DNA of 64,000 bases from positions 1,266,593-1,330,592 of the forward strand of contig KL197713.1 in the NCBI GenBank assembly GCA_000697665.1, written 5' to 3'. Below are positions 43,837 to 54,065 of this stretch, piece by piece. Position 1 is the stretch's first letter. Each line of letters opens with the position of its first letter. The notes under the pieces are model-generated. The model saw only the letters and a program-made list of their open reading frames with translations, was not told the DNA's origin and made no database searches. The stretch comes from Jaapia argillacea MUCL 33604 (lineage: Eukaryota; Basidiomycota; Agaricomycetes; Jaapiales; Jaapiaceae). Position numbers and translations under genes: made by a program.

Positions 43837-46800
43837 TTAAATTCCTTCCATAAGTTTCAGACACTGCTTCAACTCTACGTTACATCCATGCACCTTCGCT
43901 CTAAGTATCGGAGCGAAAACAAGGAGCCTTTGAGGAAACTGGGGTAAGGCAGCGGAAGCACGATGAAGACCATCGCTATCCAAAAGTGCGAAAAGCTCGT
44001 CGCAGGCGAGTAGAGTGATCCCGAGAACAGAAACGAGGTGCCGCGCCAACGATGAGCATGCAGCGGCCGTCAACACTACGAACATGACAGCATAGGTCGT
44101 TGGTTGACAAAACGAAGCGCGGATATAAAGACACTTTGAGAGGAGCCATCGACTATAATGTCGTGACGGCCCGGGGATGTGGGCAACGGGATCTGCGATG
44201 AGGTCGGCATGAGGGTGCGGATCTCTCTTCGTTGACAAAGACCTCAAATTAACGGGGACAGTGGGGTGAAAGACCGACGCGGCTCCAAATATGAGGGCCA
44301 AAACGATCGTGGCCATCCCAAAGTGAGAGACAAGGTTACCGAGAACGAAGTACCGAGCCCCGAGGCGCACAATGCATGGCAAATGGTGGTTTGGATGGTG
44401 GGTGGCGGGGTGGAAAGTCTCAAAGAATGCCAGCGCCAGAGCGACACAAGTAACACCACCCCAAAGTGGTACCCGATTTACCATCCCAACTGTTAGGGAG
44501 CATAACATGGCAACCTGAAGATGAGCCGACAGACGATTCCCCCCACTATCGAAGTTCCAAGGCTGTTGCCTCCTCGGATCGGCTATCTGCAGGGGAACCA
44601 ACGCCGGGGAAGTTAAGAAGTCGTCATCTTCTAACGAACGCCGCAAACTGTGGCCCTCGGGAAGCACAGTGCAAAGGTTCGATACTCCCAAACGACCCAA
44701 AGTGTTCGTGGCACACTGAATAGAGTAGATGAGTCTGCTGGTTCCAATCGCAACTGGCATCTGTTCGTCGTAGCGATAGAGTGCGAACTCTAGGTCTCGG
44801 AAAGCGGATATTGCGCGAGTAGTTGCGAGGAGGAGGGCTTGAATGGGTCGTTGATGGCGAGGAGGTACTTCACGAAGTGCGTCAATCACTTCAACTTGGT
44901 AAACGGACTTTATGTGTACGTCTGCGAAGTACCGGCAAGTTTGAAGGATACGGGACACGAGGGCTTGGCAATAGACGGGAATTGTCTTAGTTTGTGGAGC
45001 AAATTGGCCAGAAGCTGTGCTATGATCAAAGGCTACGGAAGAGAGATGGAGATGAGAGCTCATCAACTGAGCTACGGCGCTCTCGAGGCCGCTGAGCGCA
45101 AATACGAGATTGACGATAGTCGCAACGTCTGATGGCCACCGGATATCTTGGGTATCAACAGAGGGAGCTATAGCAGATGCGGATTGTACGATCTGCTCAA
45201 GAGACTGGTAGAGAACCTTCTTGAGACACACATTGGCGTGACCCGAAGAATGGGAGATTATGCAGCCGGCGAGATGAGCTGAGAATCGACGAAGCGAGTA
45301 GACCATAAGCTCCCTTTCGGGCCGTTGTAAAAGCATCTGCAACTCCTCCAGTTCCAATGGCTGCTGGACTTTCAATCTTTCGATCTCCACCAACTCCTGT
45401 TCCCAACGAACTTGCACCTCGAGTAGCACTTGCGCCAGACCTCGCAAACCTTGCAGACCATCCCTTGCTCGGTTCTCTCTCTCTTCTCGCTTCATCCAGG
45501 TTCTCTCCAAATCTTCCAATTGCACAATCTCCCACTGGTACTCCCACATTTTCCAATGCTTCCTGTGCCCATGCTCCCCAAGGCGAATCTCCAGCAAGCC
45601 CATTTGCGGATGGTCAATTTCTTCTGGCGGCTTGAGCCTCTTGGAACGTGGTCGTTCGGCTCGACGCTGATCAACAGCGTCATAGTATTGCATCAAGGGA
45701 TTAGCGATTGTCGAGGCTCGTAGAACCGATGAACAGGAAGCAAGGAGGGAGAGGTGGGAACGCTGTGGTCGGATAGCGTGTTGTAGAGCGTGAAGGTCAA
45801 CGGAGAGATCTTCTTCATCAGAAGCGGTCTGTCGAAGGAAATCCTTGAAAGACTGGTGAACAAGGCCGGCTCGAATGATATTGCCATCGCTCCGCCGACA
45901 ATCAACCAAAATCCCGAGTATGCGTCTGAGCAATGCCAGAATGTCGGACTGCCGTTTGGCATCGTCCAGCCCATCATCGTCGACGTCCAAAGCAAGAGCG
46001 ACGTCCAGAAAGGTCAGCGTGAGTGGACGTTCTGCGTATGTGAGCCACTGCAACACGCGAATTGCGATCGCTTTAGCGTGCTGATTATTCCTTTTGGTTA
46101 GGGTAACAAGATATTGCTCGTACATTCGGTTCAGATCCTTGGGAGGTCGCTCCAAGATTCTCTCGATTTCGTATAGAGATAGATCCTTGTTTTCGATAAC
46201 GTCCTGGACCATGAGTCGAACGAACAGAAACATGTCTCCCGCAGCTTGGAGTAGACCCGTCTTCAGGTCCTTCTCTCGACCCCGCAACTGGGGCACTTCA
46301 CGGACCAACTCCGCGACTTGCTCGATGACAAATATTTGCATGTCCTTCTGTGTCGTATCTTTCTCTCCTATCTCCATTTGCGGCCAAAGTCGGAGACAGT
46401 CGTGGACGAATGGTTCCCGACGACCGATGAAGAGTAGCTTGACCCTCGATTGGGAGACTCTCGATAGCTTGTCAAGAGTGTCAACGAGTCCACCGACTGC
46501 GAAGACTTCCTTGTCGCATTCATCCAAGCCATCAATAATGAACCTATCACGGAGGGACGTTATGAAGATTAAATTAACGAGGAGAGTTCATGCACCCATA
46601 CCTTGATTTTGAGAATGAGGCCAAGAGCGACACAAGATGCGACTGCAATTCCCTCACGGAAAACCGGTAACTCCTCCCTCGCTTCAGTACAACCTGGGCC
46701 AGTTTTTCAAACTCCTCCCTATACGTCGCCTTCGTTTCTACGAGCTGTGTGATGAAGGCGCGAAGCATGGACTCGGAGGTCTTCCTGCTCGCATCTTTGT

Positions 46801-47920
46801 TGTCACAGAAAAAGTAGATCACTATTTCATCGGGAGATGCATTCTTGGTGGCTTCGTCGGTTACATGAGCAGCCAGGATGCTCTTTCCTGTCCCAGGATT
46901 TCCGTGGAGCCAAAGACGTAAGTCATCTTCCTCCCATGTATCATCAAGCCAGCGTCGGATCACGGGATGGGAGTTTGACCATTTGCAAGTGCCTTCAAGC
47001 CGGCGCTCTAGTCTCGAGAGTAAGTCTTCGCTAAAGTTGACTGAATCAAGCCGAACTAGGAGTTTCTGGTACTGGTTATCTGGAATGGTGTCAGATTTGA
47101 CCGAAATATGGGTAGATGAGACGGGAAATACCTTGATGATATTGTTGTGTTTCTTTGAATTGTATGGCACAATTCTCGTAGAAAGCGTCACGAAAACGCT
47201 CCACCAAGATCTCCTTCGCCTTCTTGATGCCAGATGAGAGGCTGGAATTGGGGAGGAATTGTTTGAGCTCTATGAAATAAAAATCTATACGTTGAGCTCG
47301 CCACAGTGGAAGGTGCACTTACTGGATTGCTGGAGATATTTGGCCACGTCGATGAGGAAAGCAACGATCTCCCGAAAGGCGGCGGAGAGAGCAGTTGTAG
47401 CCAAGTCGGTGGGGCGATGTCCAGCATACGAACAAATTCGGGGAATATTATTTGCCATGGAGATGAAGGCATCGATGATGGCTACGAAGAACTGAGAAAT
47501 AAGAACGACAAGATGAATAAAACAAATCACCTTCGATGACATCCTTGCGACCTTTAGCAAGCTGGATAGCAATGTCAACATCGTGATTTGTGGGAAGGAG
47601 GTAATATGACGAACCTGTAGGATGATCTTCACTGAGCCCCAGACAATGGGCGCGACGGGGGCATGTAGTTGCGCGAGAGGATCGACCAACAGGCTCAATT
47701 GGTCGAATACTTGACTTATGTCGGACAAGACTCCCTCCAGCTTGGTGACCCCCCGAGACTTGGCTAGGATCTCCTCAAGATCCTTCATGGCGCTCTTCAC
47801 GTCATCGACGTTGGTATGCCCGGCCTGGAGTTGGCGCTCTTGGTCCTCGTCAGAAATGTTCAAGAAGGCTGCCCGTAAGCTGTCGAGTGTAGTCAAATCA
47901 AACCCTGAGTCAGTGTGCAT
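43837..47920 (-). CDS. NACHT-domain STAND NTPase with hydrophobic C-terminus
   Basis: A fungal NLR-like protein. Exon 1 starts at 47920 with a helical domain (SDISQVFDQLSLLVDPLAQL, then VAPIVWGSVKIILQ) of the kind that precedes NACHT in many fungal STAND proteins (DUF7708/Goodbye-like; exact family not certain). Several short introns follow. The NACHT core has Walker A GNPGTGKS near 46890 and Walker B FIIDGLDECD, completed across the intron near 46525-46600. The winged-helix-like region follows (RPLTLTFLDVALAL, VHQSFKDFLRQ). Then come a coiled-coil-prone stretch around 45530-45330 and a C-terminal part of about 480 residues without WD40, ankyrin or TPR units. Its last third holds at least three hydrophobic segments (VPLWGGVTCVALALAFF, ATIVLALIFGAASVF, YAVMFVVLTAAACSS and SVLGITLLA) between about 44520 and 43975, suggesting membrane association. 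Role in non-self recognition is inferred. Confidence 0.82.
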
Positions 47921-48577
47921 TTTGAGGAATCAGGATCTCGTCCAACGCGAGAACGGGTCGCAGAGCTAATTGCGAAGGTCAAAAGAGGTTCATTTACAAA
48001 TATTTCGCCCAAGGACATGTTATAATGTTGGTATCTAGAAACCGAGTTGCGTAGTGCACAGGCTGTGGTGGAGAGAAACTTGGATTGCCTTTTCTGGCCA
48101 AGCTCCTCTTTGTTGGCAGTTACCCTCCAACATCAATTCTAGCCATGCCCATGCCGCACCTGTGCAACCAACTGCCATCATCATACCCTTGTAGCTCATC
48201 AGTCCCTATCGAAGCATTCGATGTACGAGGGACCCACATCCACACCCTCGGAGTAAGGCTCTACTGTCGTTTGCCCAGCCTTCAAACCGTACAAAAGGTT
48301 CCGCTCCTTCCTAGCGGAGTAAGTAGCAGTGCCATCTTTCTCATCCATTTCACAAAGATGGTTGTCATCTCTTCATTTCCCAGAAATCCGGGCGGAAGAG
48401 TGCGACGGAAGCGACGACGTGGCGATGACTTCATCAATCACTGTCTCCCACCGCACAGCTGATTGGGAACAGTACAGCATGATGACCAACACTAGAGTTC
48501 AAGGATTTCCCTTATATCCCTCGATAAATTAGCATCATCCGAAACAGACTCATATTATCGGACTCATCTCACCGCCC
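47921..48577. promoter_or_regulatory. Divergent spacer between the two STAND genes
   Basis: This 657-base spacer separates the two starts (47920 minus and 48578 plus). No coding sequence is supported. It should hold promoters for both genes and could coordinate their expression. Confidence 0.4.
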
Positions 48578-51159
48578 ATGAATACTTTCCTCGTCGGTGC
48601 AATCCGCCATCCCGGCGCCGATTCTTCAGTAGACGGAGGAACAGACCCTCTGTCTACGTTTGCGGATCTTGAATTGGGAGGCAAAGTTTTGGTGAGCGCC
48701 GAGCTCGTCATTTTCAATCGTTCTTTCTGATTTCTGCATAGACAGGCTTCTTGAACCAGTTTCGAAGAGTCGTCGCAAACTGGACACAACCCACGATTGT
48801 GAGTACTCCCTGTTCGTAGCATGCGGCACATAGTCATATTGTCTCGGTTTGACTAGAGTACAGATACTGTATGGTAGGAACTGTTCAATATCATCCCCTT
48901 TGTCTCATGTTGCATATTGATTCGTCCCCCAGTTCGCTTCCAGCTCCAAGCAAGTGCTTCGGCAGAGAATCTGTTGTCGCAGATATTATCCAGAGAATTG
49001 ACAATGGTGTCCAATGTCTCGCAATCACAGGTGCCCCGGGTATTGGGAAGAGTGCTGTGGCCAAAGACTTGATCTATCACGATACAGTCGCATCACATTT
49101 CCGACATTGTCGCCTCTGGGTTCCATGTGCGGAAGCAATGACCTTCGTTGGCTTCTGCAATATGCTATTGGACAGTATATGGGGCCCATCCTTATCCGCG
49201 CGTCTCCTTGGAGGGAGGTACAGCCTCTCACCACGGGCCATAGAATCGCACCTCGCCGCGGCGGTGGAATCACTGTTACGGTCAGGTCCGCGACACCTCC
49301 TCGTCTTGGACGACTTCGATGCCATCTGGGGCCGTAACGACCTGAGACGTGATGTCGAGCATGTCTTGGAAATACTCCTTCAAGCCCCTCACCTCACTAT
49401 CGTCATCACACTTCGTGGAACGCGCACCCCGGCGGTCGTACAATGGACCAAGGAGATAGACCCTCTTCCACTTCAGGCGGCCCAATGGGTCTTTCTATCT
49501 ATCCACCCAGTGGACGACGGTAGCCTCATTGATCTTCTGCTTGCGGTGGACTGCGTACCGCTTACAGTCACCACTCTGGCCTTCGCTGGCCGAGCGCGGA
49601 ATTGGGCTCCGTCCGATTTATTGGCAATCTGGAGAGCAGAGCAGAAACTACTCGTTGACCTCCGATTACCGCATCATCGCTCATTCGAAGGCGAGCTCAT
49701 TCGACTCGATCCGGATGCGAAGAAACTTCTCAGCATTCTCTCCGTCCTCCCCGGAGGCGTGTCCACTGCTGAGTTGAGCAACCTTGCTGCCGACATTCAG
49801 AATGTGTACGAAGCTGTCGGCCAGCTCTCTTCATCATCTCTCGCTCAGCTCCCTCCCAACGGTCGCTATCAGCTTTTATCCCCTATCCGAGCCTATGCGC
49901 TACAATACTACAAGATCGATACCCCTTCCCGCCAGTCCCTTTATACCTATTATTTCTCACGGATCAAGCGACATGGTTCACGTCCAGGAGACGTAGCCTT
50001 CCGTGCTGCAGCACGATATTTTATTGAGGAAGAAGTTAACATCTACGCCGTCCTCGAGAGCGCCTTGGAGCAAGGTTGTAGCATCGCCATTGAGGCTGCA
50101 GTAGAAAACTCCGATCTGCTCTCGTGCACTCGTCCACGCGTCGATATTGCCACCAAAGCTGTGGCGCTGGCTCGAAAGTTATCCCCCGACAACTTGTTGA
50201 GTCAATGCCTGCAGTGGCTCGCTGAGAGCTATAGAGCTGTTGGGCAACTTCCTGATGCTCAGTGCATCCTCGAGGAGGCGTTGTCGGAATATCGAAGGGT
50301 GGGAGATAGGTCGCGCGCGGCTCAGAGTTTACAAACTCTTGGCCTCATCCGATATCAGCGCGGGGACAAGATAGCGGGCATCTTGAAACTAGAGGAAGCT
50401 CTTGAAGAATTTCGACTCCTCCGTGATGCTCCTCGAGAGGCCAGCTGCCTTCTCAGTCTCGGGGAGAAGTATTTCGAGAATGACCGTTCGGAGGATGCCC
50501 GTATTTCCTTCCAACAAGCAATGAGTCAATTCAAAGATACCGATGACCGAGGCAGTCGAGCTCAGGCTCTCCATCATTTGGGCCGACTCCACGCATCGAA
50601 GGGTCATCTCGACATCGCACGCTCCCAGATCGACGAAGCCTTGAAAACTTACCGGGAACTTGATGATCGTGCAGCCGCTGCCAACTGCCTTATGTTGCTC
50701 TCTCATCTCTACCCGGATATCAACGAGAAACGCTCAGCCCTTGAAGAAGTCCTATCAGAGTATCTGAACCTCGGCAGGCGTCTTGATGCTGCCTTCGCAA
50801 TGAAACGGCTCGCTCCGTTGTATACGGCACAAGGACGATATGAAGAGGCCCTCGCTCTTCACAAGCGGGCTATCCCAGAATTTTCCCATTTCGTCTTTGT
50901 ATATGCAGCTGCCGAGAGCCAGCTCGACATGGGACTACTCTACTTGAAGATGGAACGGTATCATGAAGCTCGACTGGCACTTGAGATTGCACGGCAGAAG
51001 CATGTTATCCATGGTGATCGACGGAGAGCTGCGATTGCCATCGTCAATATCATCTCGTGCTTACTCCACCAAGGCGATCAAGACAGTGCATTGTCTTTGC
51101 TCGAAACACATCGAGGGGATATCGAAGAGTTTTTCGAAGTAGAGGTGGCCCAACCTTGA
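48578..51159 (+). CDS. NB-ARC/AAA-type STAND NTPase with TPR repeats
   Basis: A second NLR-like protein. The large exon from about 48859 carries a nucleotide-binding module: CFGRESVVADIIQRI as lead-in, Walker A ITGAPGIGKSAVAKDL, Walker B LLVLDDFDAIW, and a sensor-like VITLRGTRTP, then a winged-helix-like segment (LDPDAKKLLSILSVLPGGVS). From about residue 500 on there are roughly eight TPR-like units of about 40 residues (AQSLQTLGLIRYQRGD, ASCLLSLGEKYFEND, AQALHHLGRLHASKGH, AESQLDMGLLYLKMERYHEA). I propose two small upstream exons: 48578-48691 (MNTFLVGAIRHPGADSS) and 48742-48798 (TGFLNQFRRVVANWTQPTI), joined in phase 0 to 48859. They are less certain than the main exon, which could also start at Met 48871. 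TPR would sense a ligand; no effector domain is visible. Confidence 0.8.
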
Positions 51160-51630
51160 ACTGGTAATCGGCGTTCGTGTCCGAATTGCTCTCATCGTAT
51201 TCAATTGTATTTGTATCCTTGTTGTCCCGTCTTGAACAATAAGCTGGTCGATTCAGTGCGCCTCTCAACGTTAGATGATGTGGTGAAAGAATGTCTGAAA
51301 TATACTATAGTCTGAAATATCACACTGCTCGCATCGGACAGTATCTTGAGGTTGAATCAGGTCAACTGTTCTTCAGTCAGGGGCCGCGCATGAGCGCTAC
51401 TAAGTAGTAGCGATCTTATGGCTGATATTGAGACAGCAAGTCGGGAGAATGAGTTGATCTATGGAGGGGTCTTAGACAAAATCGCGCCCAACAGTCAAGT
51501 CCAATGTTCCGATGTTAGGATGTCAACATCCACTTTTTTCATCGTGCTGACTCAGCAGGTCCCAGAGTCCTCGGTCCACAAGGGACCCTTGACAAACTCA
51601 TCCACTTCAACCTCCACCACTGCCATTGTC
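51160..51630. other. Intergenic region upstream of SNW1
   Basis: About 470 bases. An in-frame ATG at 51418 extends the SNW1 frame upstream, but that part lacks the family N-terminus and is probably leader sequence. No other gene is seen. Confidence 0.5.
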
Positions 51631-53584
51631 ATGGCCGCCCTCGCCGCCGCTCTCCCCGCCCCAGTCCACGCCTCATCCCTCTCCGACGACGAAGACGAGC
51701 AAACCTACGTCGGTCCCTCCCACTCCCAGGCCCAGTCGTCGTCGTCGGCTGCGCCTGTATTTGCGCGAGTGGTCATCCCACCATACGGCCAACGAAAAGG
51801 TTGGAAACCGAAATCTCAAGAAGATTTTGGAGATGGGGGGTCTTATCCTGAATGTCACGTCGCTCAGTATCCTCTCGAGTTGGGTCGCAAGAAGGTTTGT
51901 TTCGTTTCCTCTCCTCCCTCCCTCGACTTTTGTTGGGTTGTCAACTCATTCGTGTGTGGGATGACGATAGACAGCAGCAGGCAACACTCTAGCCCTCCAA
52001 GTAGATTCCGAAGGCAACGTCCGATACGATGTGATAGCGCACCAAGGCCAAACGCCCTCCAAACACATCCAATCCCAATTCAAAGACCTAATCCCCCTCC
52101 AATCCCGCTCCGACCTCTCAGATTCCTCTCGCACTCTCGAAAGACCATCAGAAGACGAAGTACAAGCGACGACAGACAAGACCCGCGCTGCACTGGAGAA
52201 ACTAGTCAACGGTAAAATCAAGAGCGCTCAACCGAAGAATGTACCCGATTCGCAAGGAAAGACGTCGTTCGTTAGGTATACACCTGGGCAGCAGTTGCAA
52301 GTACAGAATGGAGGGGGACAAGGGGGGTTGAAGCAGAGGATTATTAAGATGACCGAGGTTGTTGAGGATCCGCTTGAGCCTCCTAGGTTTAAACATAAGA
52401 AGATACCTAGAGGTCCGCCGACGCCGCCGCCTCCGGTGTTGAGGAGTCCTCCGAGGAAGGCTACGGCGCAGGAACAGAAGGAGTGGATGATCCCGCCTTG
52501 TATCTCCAATTGGAAGAATAATAAGGGGTTCACTATTCCGCTTGATAAGCGGTTGGCTGCTGATGGGCGCGGTTTGCAAGATGTGAGTTCTTTCTCGTTT
52601 CTTTTTAAAGTTCAAGCTAATTGGGTTTCGCGTTGCGGCGGGTGTTAGATTCATATTAATGACAACTTTGCGAAATTTTCAGAGTCGTTGTTCATTGCGG
52701 ATCGACATGCGCGTGAGGAGGTTAGGCAGAGGGCTTTGATGCAGCAGAAACTTGCGCAGAAGGAGAAGGAGCAGAAGGAGGAGAATTTGAGGTTGCTTGC
52801 GCAGAGGGCTAGGGAGGAGAGAGGTGGTGTCCCTTCGTCATCTGGTCGTCCCACTGCAGCGCCTACGGCCGAATCCAAAGCGGCTATGAAATCTACGCTT
52901 GCTGGGTATGGATCTGGGTCAGACAGTGGGAGTGGTGATGAATCTGAGGATGAGGATGGAGGGAAGGGAGATGGGAGTGATGATGAAGAGGCTGCGAAGA
53001 TTCGAGATCAGATGCGTCAGGAGAAACGAAGGGAGCGGGAGCGGGAGTTGAGGATGTCGAATATGGGAGCTGAACAACGGGCGAAACATTTTGCGAGGGT
53101 GCAGAATCGAGATATTTCGGAGAAGATCGCGTTAGGACTGGCCAAGCCGACACTCTCGAAGGAGTCGATGTTGGATTCGCGGTTGTTCAACCAGGAGTCG
53201 TTGTCTGGTTCCTTCGCGGACGACGATCAGTACAACCTCTACGACCGGCCTTTGTTCCACGGCTCCACAGCGGCGGCTGCGATTTACAAGGCGCGAGGAA
53301 ACATTGAAGAAGGGAATGAGGAGTCGTTTGGTGGAGGGACGGAGGAAGGGATTGGGAAAGCGTTGGATAATGATAGGTTTGGACTTGGGCAGGGGAGGTT
53401 TGAGGGGGCTGGGGAGCAGGAGGTTAGGGAGGGGCCTGTACAGTTTGAGAAGGATGTTGGGGATGTGTTTGGGTTGGATAAGTTTTTGGACGAGGCGAAG
53501 GGGGGGAGGAAGAGGGGGTTGGATGTTGATGCTAGTGGGTCTAGGAAGAGGCAGCAGTTGAATAGGGAGGCTGAGAAGGAGTGA
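51631..53584 (+). CDS. PRP45: SNW/SKI-interacting spliceosome protein (Prp45/SNW1)
   Basis: A core component of the activated spliceosome that also touches transcription factors in animals. Three exons (51631-51894, 51971-52582, 52649-53584) give 603 residues. The signature block is complete: PPCISNWKNNKGFTIPLDKR followed by LAADGRGLQD and, across the intron, IHINDNFAKFSESLFIADRH. The N-terminal part has VVIPPYGQRKGWKPKSQEDF and YPLELGRKK/NTLALQVDSEG joined across intron 1, as in the family. After the SNW core come a charged helical stretch (ARREVRQRAL-type EEVRQRALMQQKLAQKEKE), MRQEKRRERERELRMSNMG, and RDISEKIALGLAKP, then an acidic tail ending in GRKRGLDVDASGSRKRQQL. The start at 51631 gives the usual N-terminus. 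Confidence 0.95.
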
Positions 53585-54065
53585 GGGGGTTTTTATGTTA
53601 TTGTGTACCAAGTACTATGCTATTCCTGACTTGAAGCTTGATCTATGGTGCATCACCGCAAGTAGGGTGTCGGGATGAGTCCACGATAGACCACTGTCTC
53701 TGGTCCACGTCAATGTCACCGGTCCTCCATGGACCGATCAACAGACCTGCTGTGGACGCGGCGTGTCAACGAGGGCAATTCAACAAAAGCGTCTTACTGG
53801 CGCGCACGACCGCGTCGCAAAAAAAGTGGGAGCTCCGACGTCTGTGTCTGTCGCCTGTCGCTGGCTCTCGTCCTTTGCTGCCCTCCCTGACTCGAACATT
53901 ATAAAATCCTCAACCGCAGAACTTGGCTTACAATTTCCTCTGCGCTGTACTCCAACTTCCAAGAGTCCAAATTATCCCCAAACGCGTCACATACCACTAC
54001 CTGCACCTACACACCGACGCGTCTTTCCATTCATTCGCGAACAAACTCTGCGCGAACAACATATC
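53585..54065. other. Intergenic spacer before the large membrane-anchored protein gene
   Basis: No gene is supported in these 480 bases. Short frames on the plus strand run into exon 1 of the next gene but have no conserved content. Confidence 0.5.

Noticed and set aside
47921-51159. A prion-like amyloid signalling motif linking the STAND genes to an effector
   Set aside because: Neither STAND protein shows a recognisable Asn/Gly-rich amyloid motif at its N-terminus, and no HET-s-like partner gene is nearby.
52202-53611. Minus-strand frames of 100-160 codons
   Set aside because: Antisense shadows of SNW1, produced by its purine-rich coding strand.
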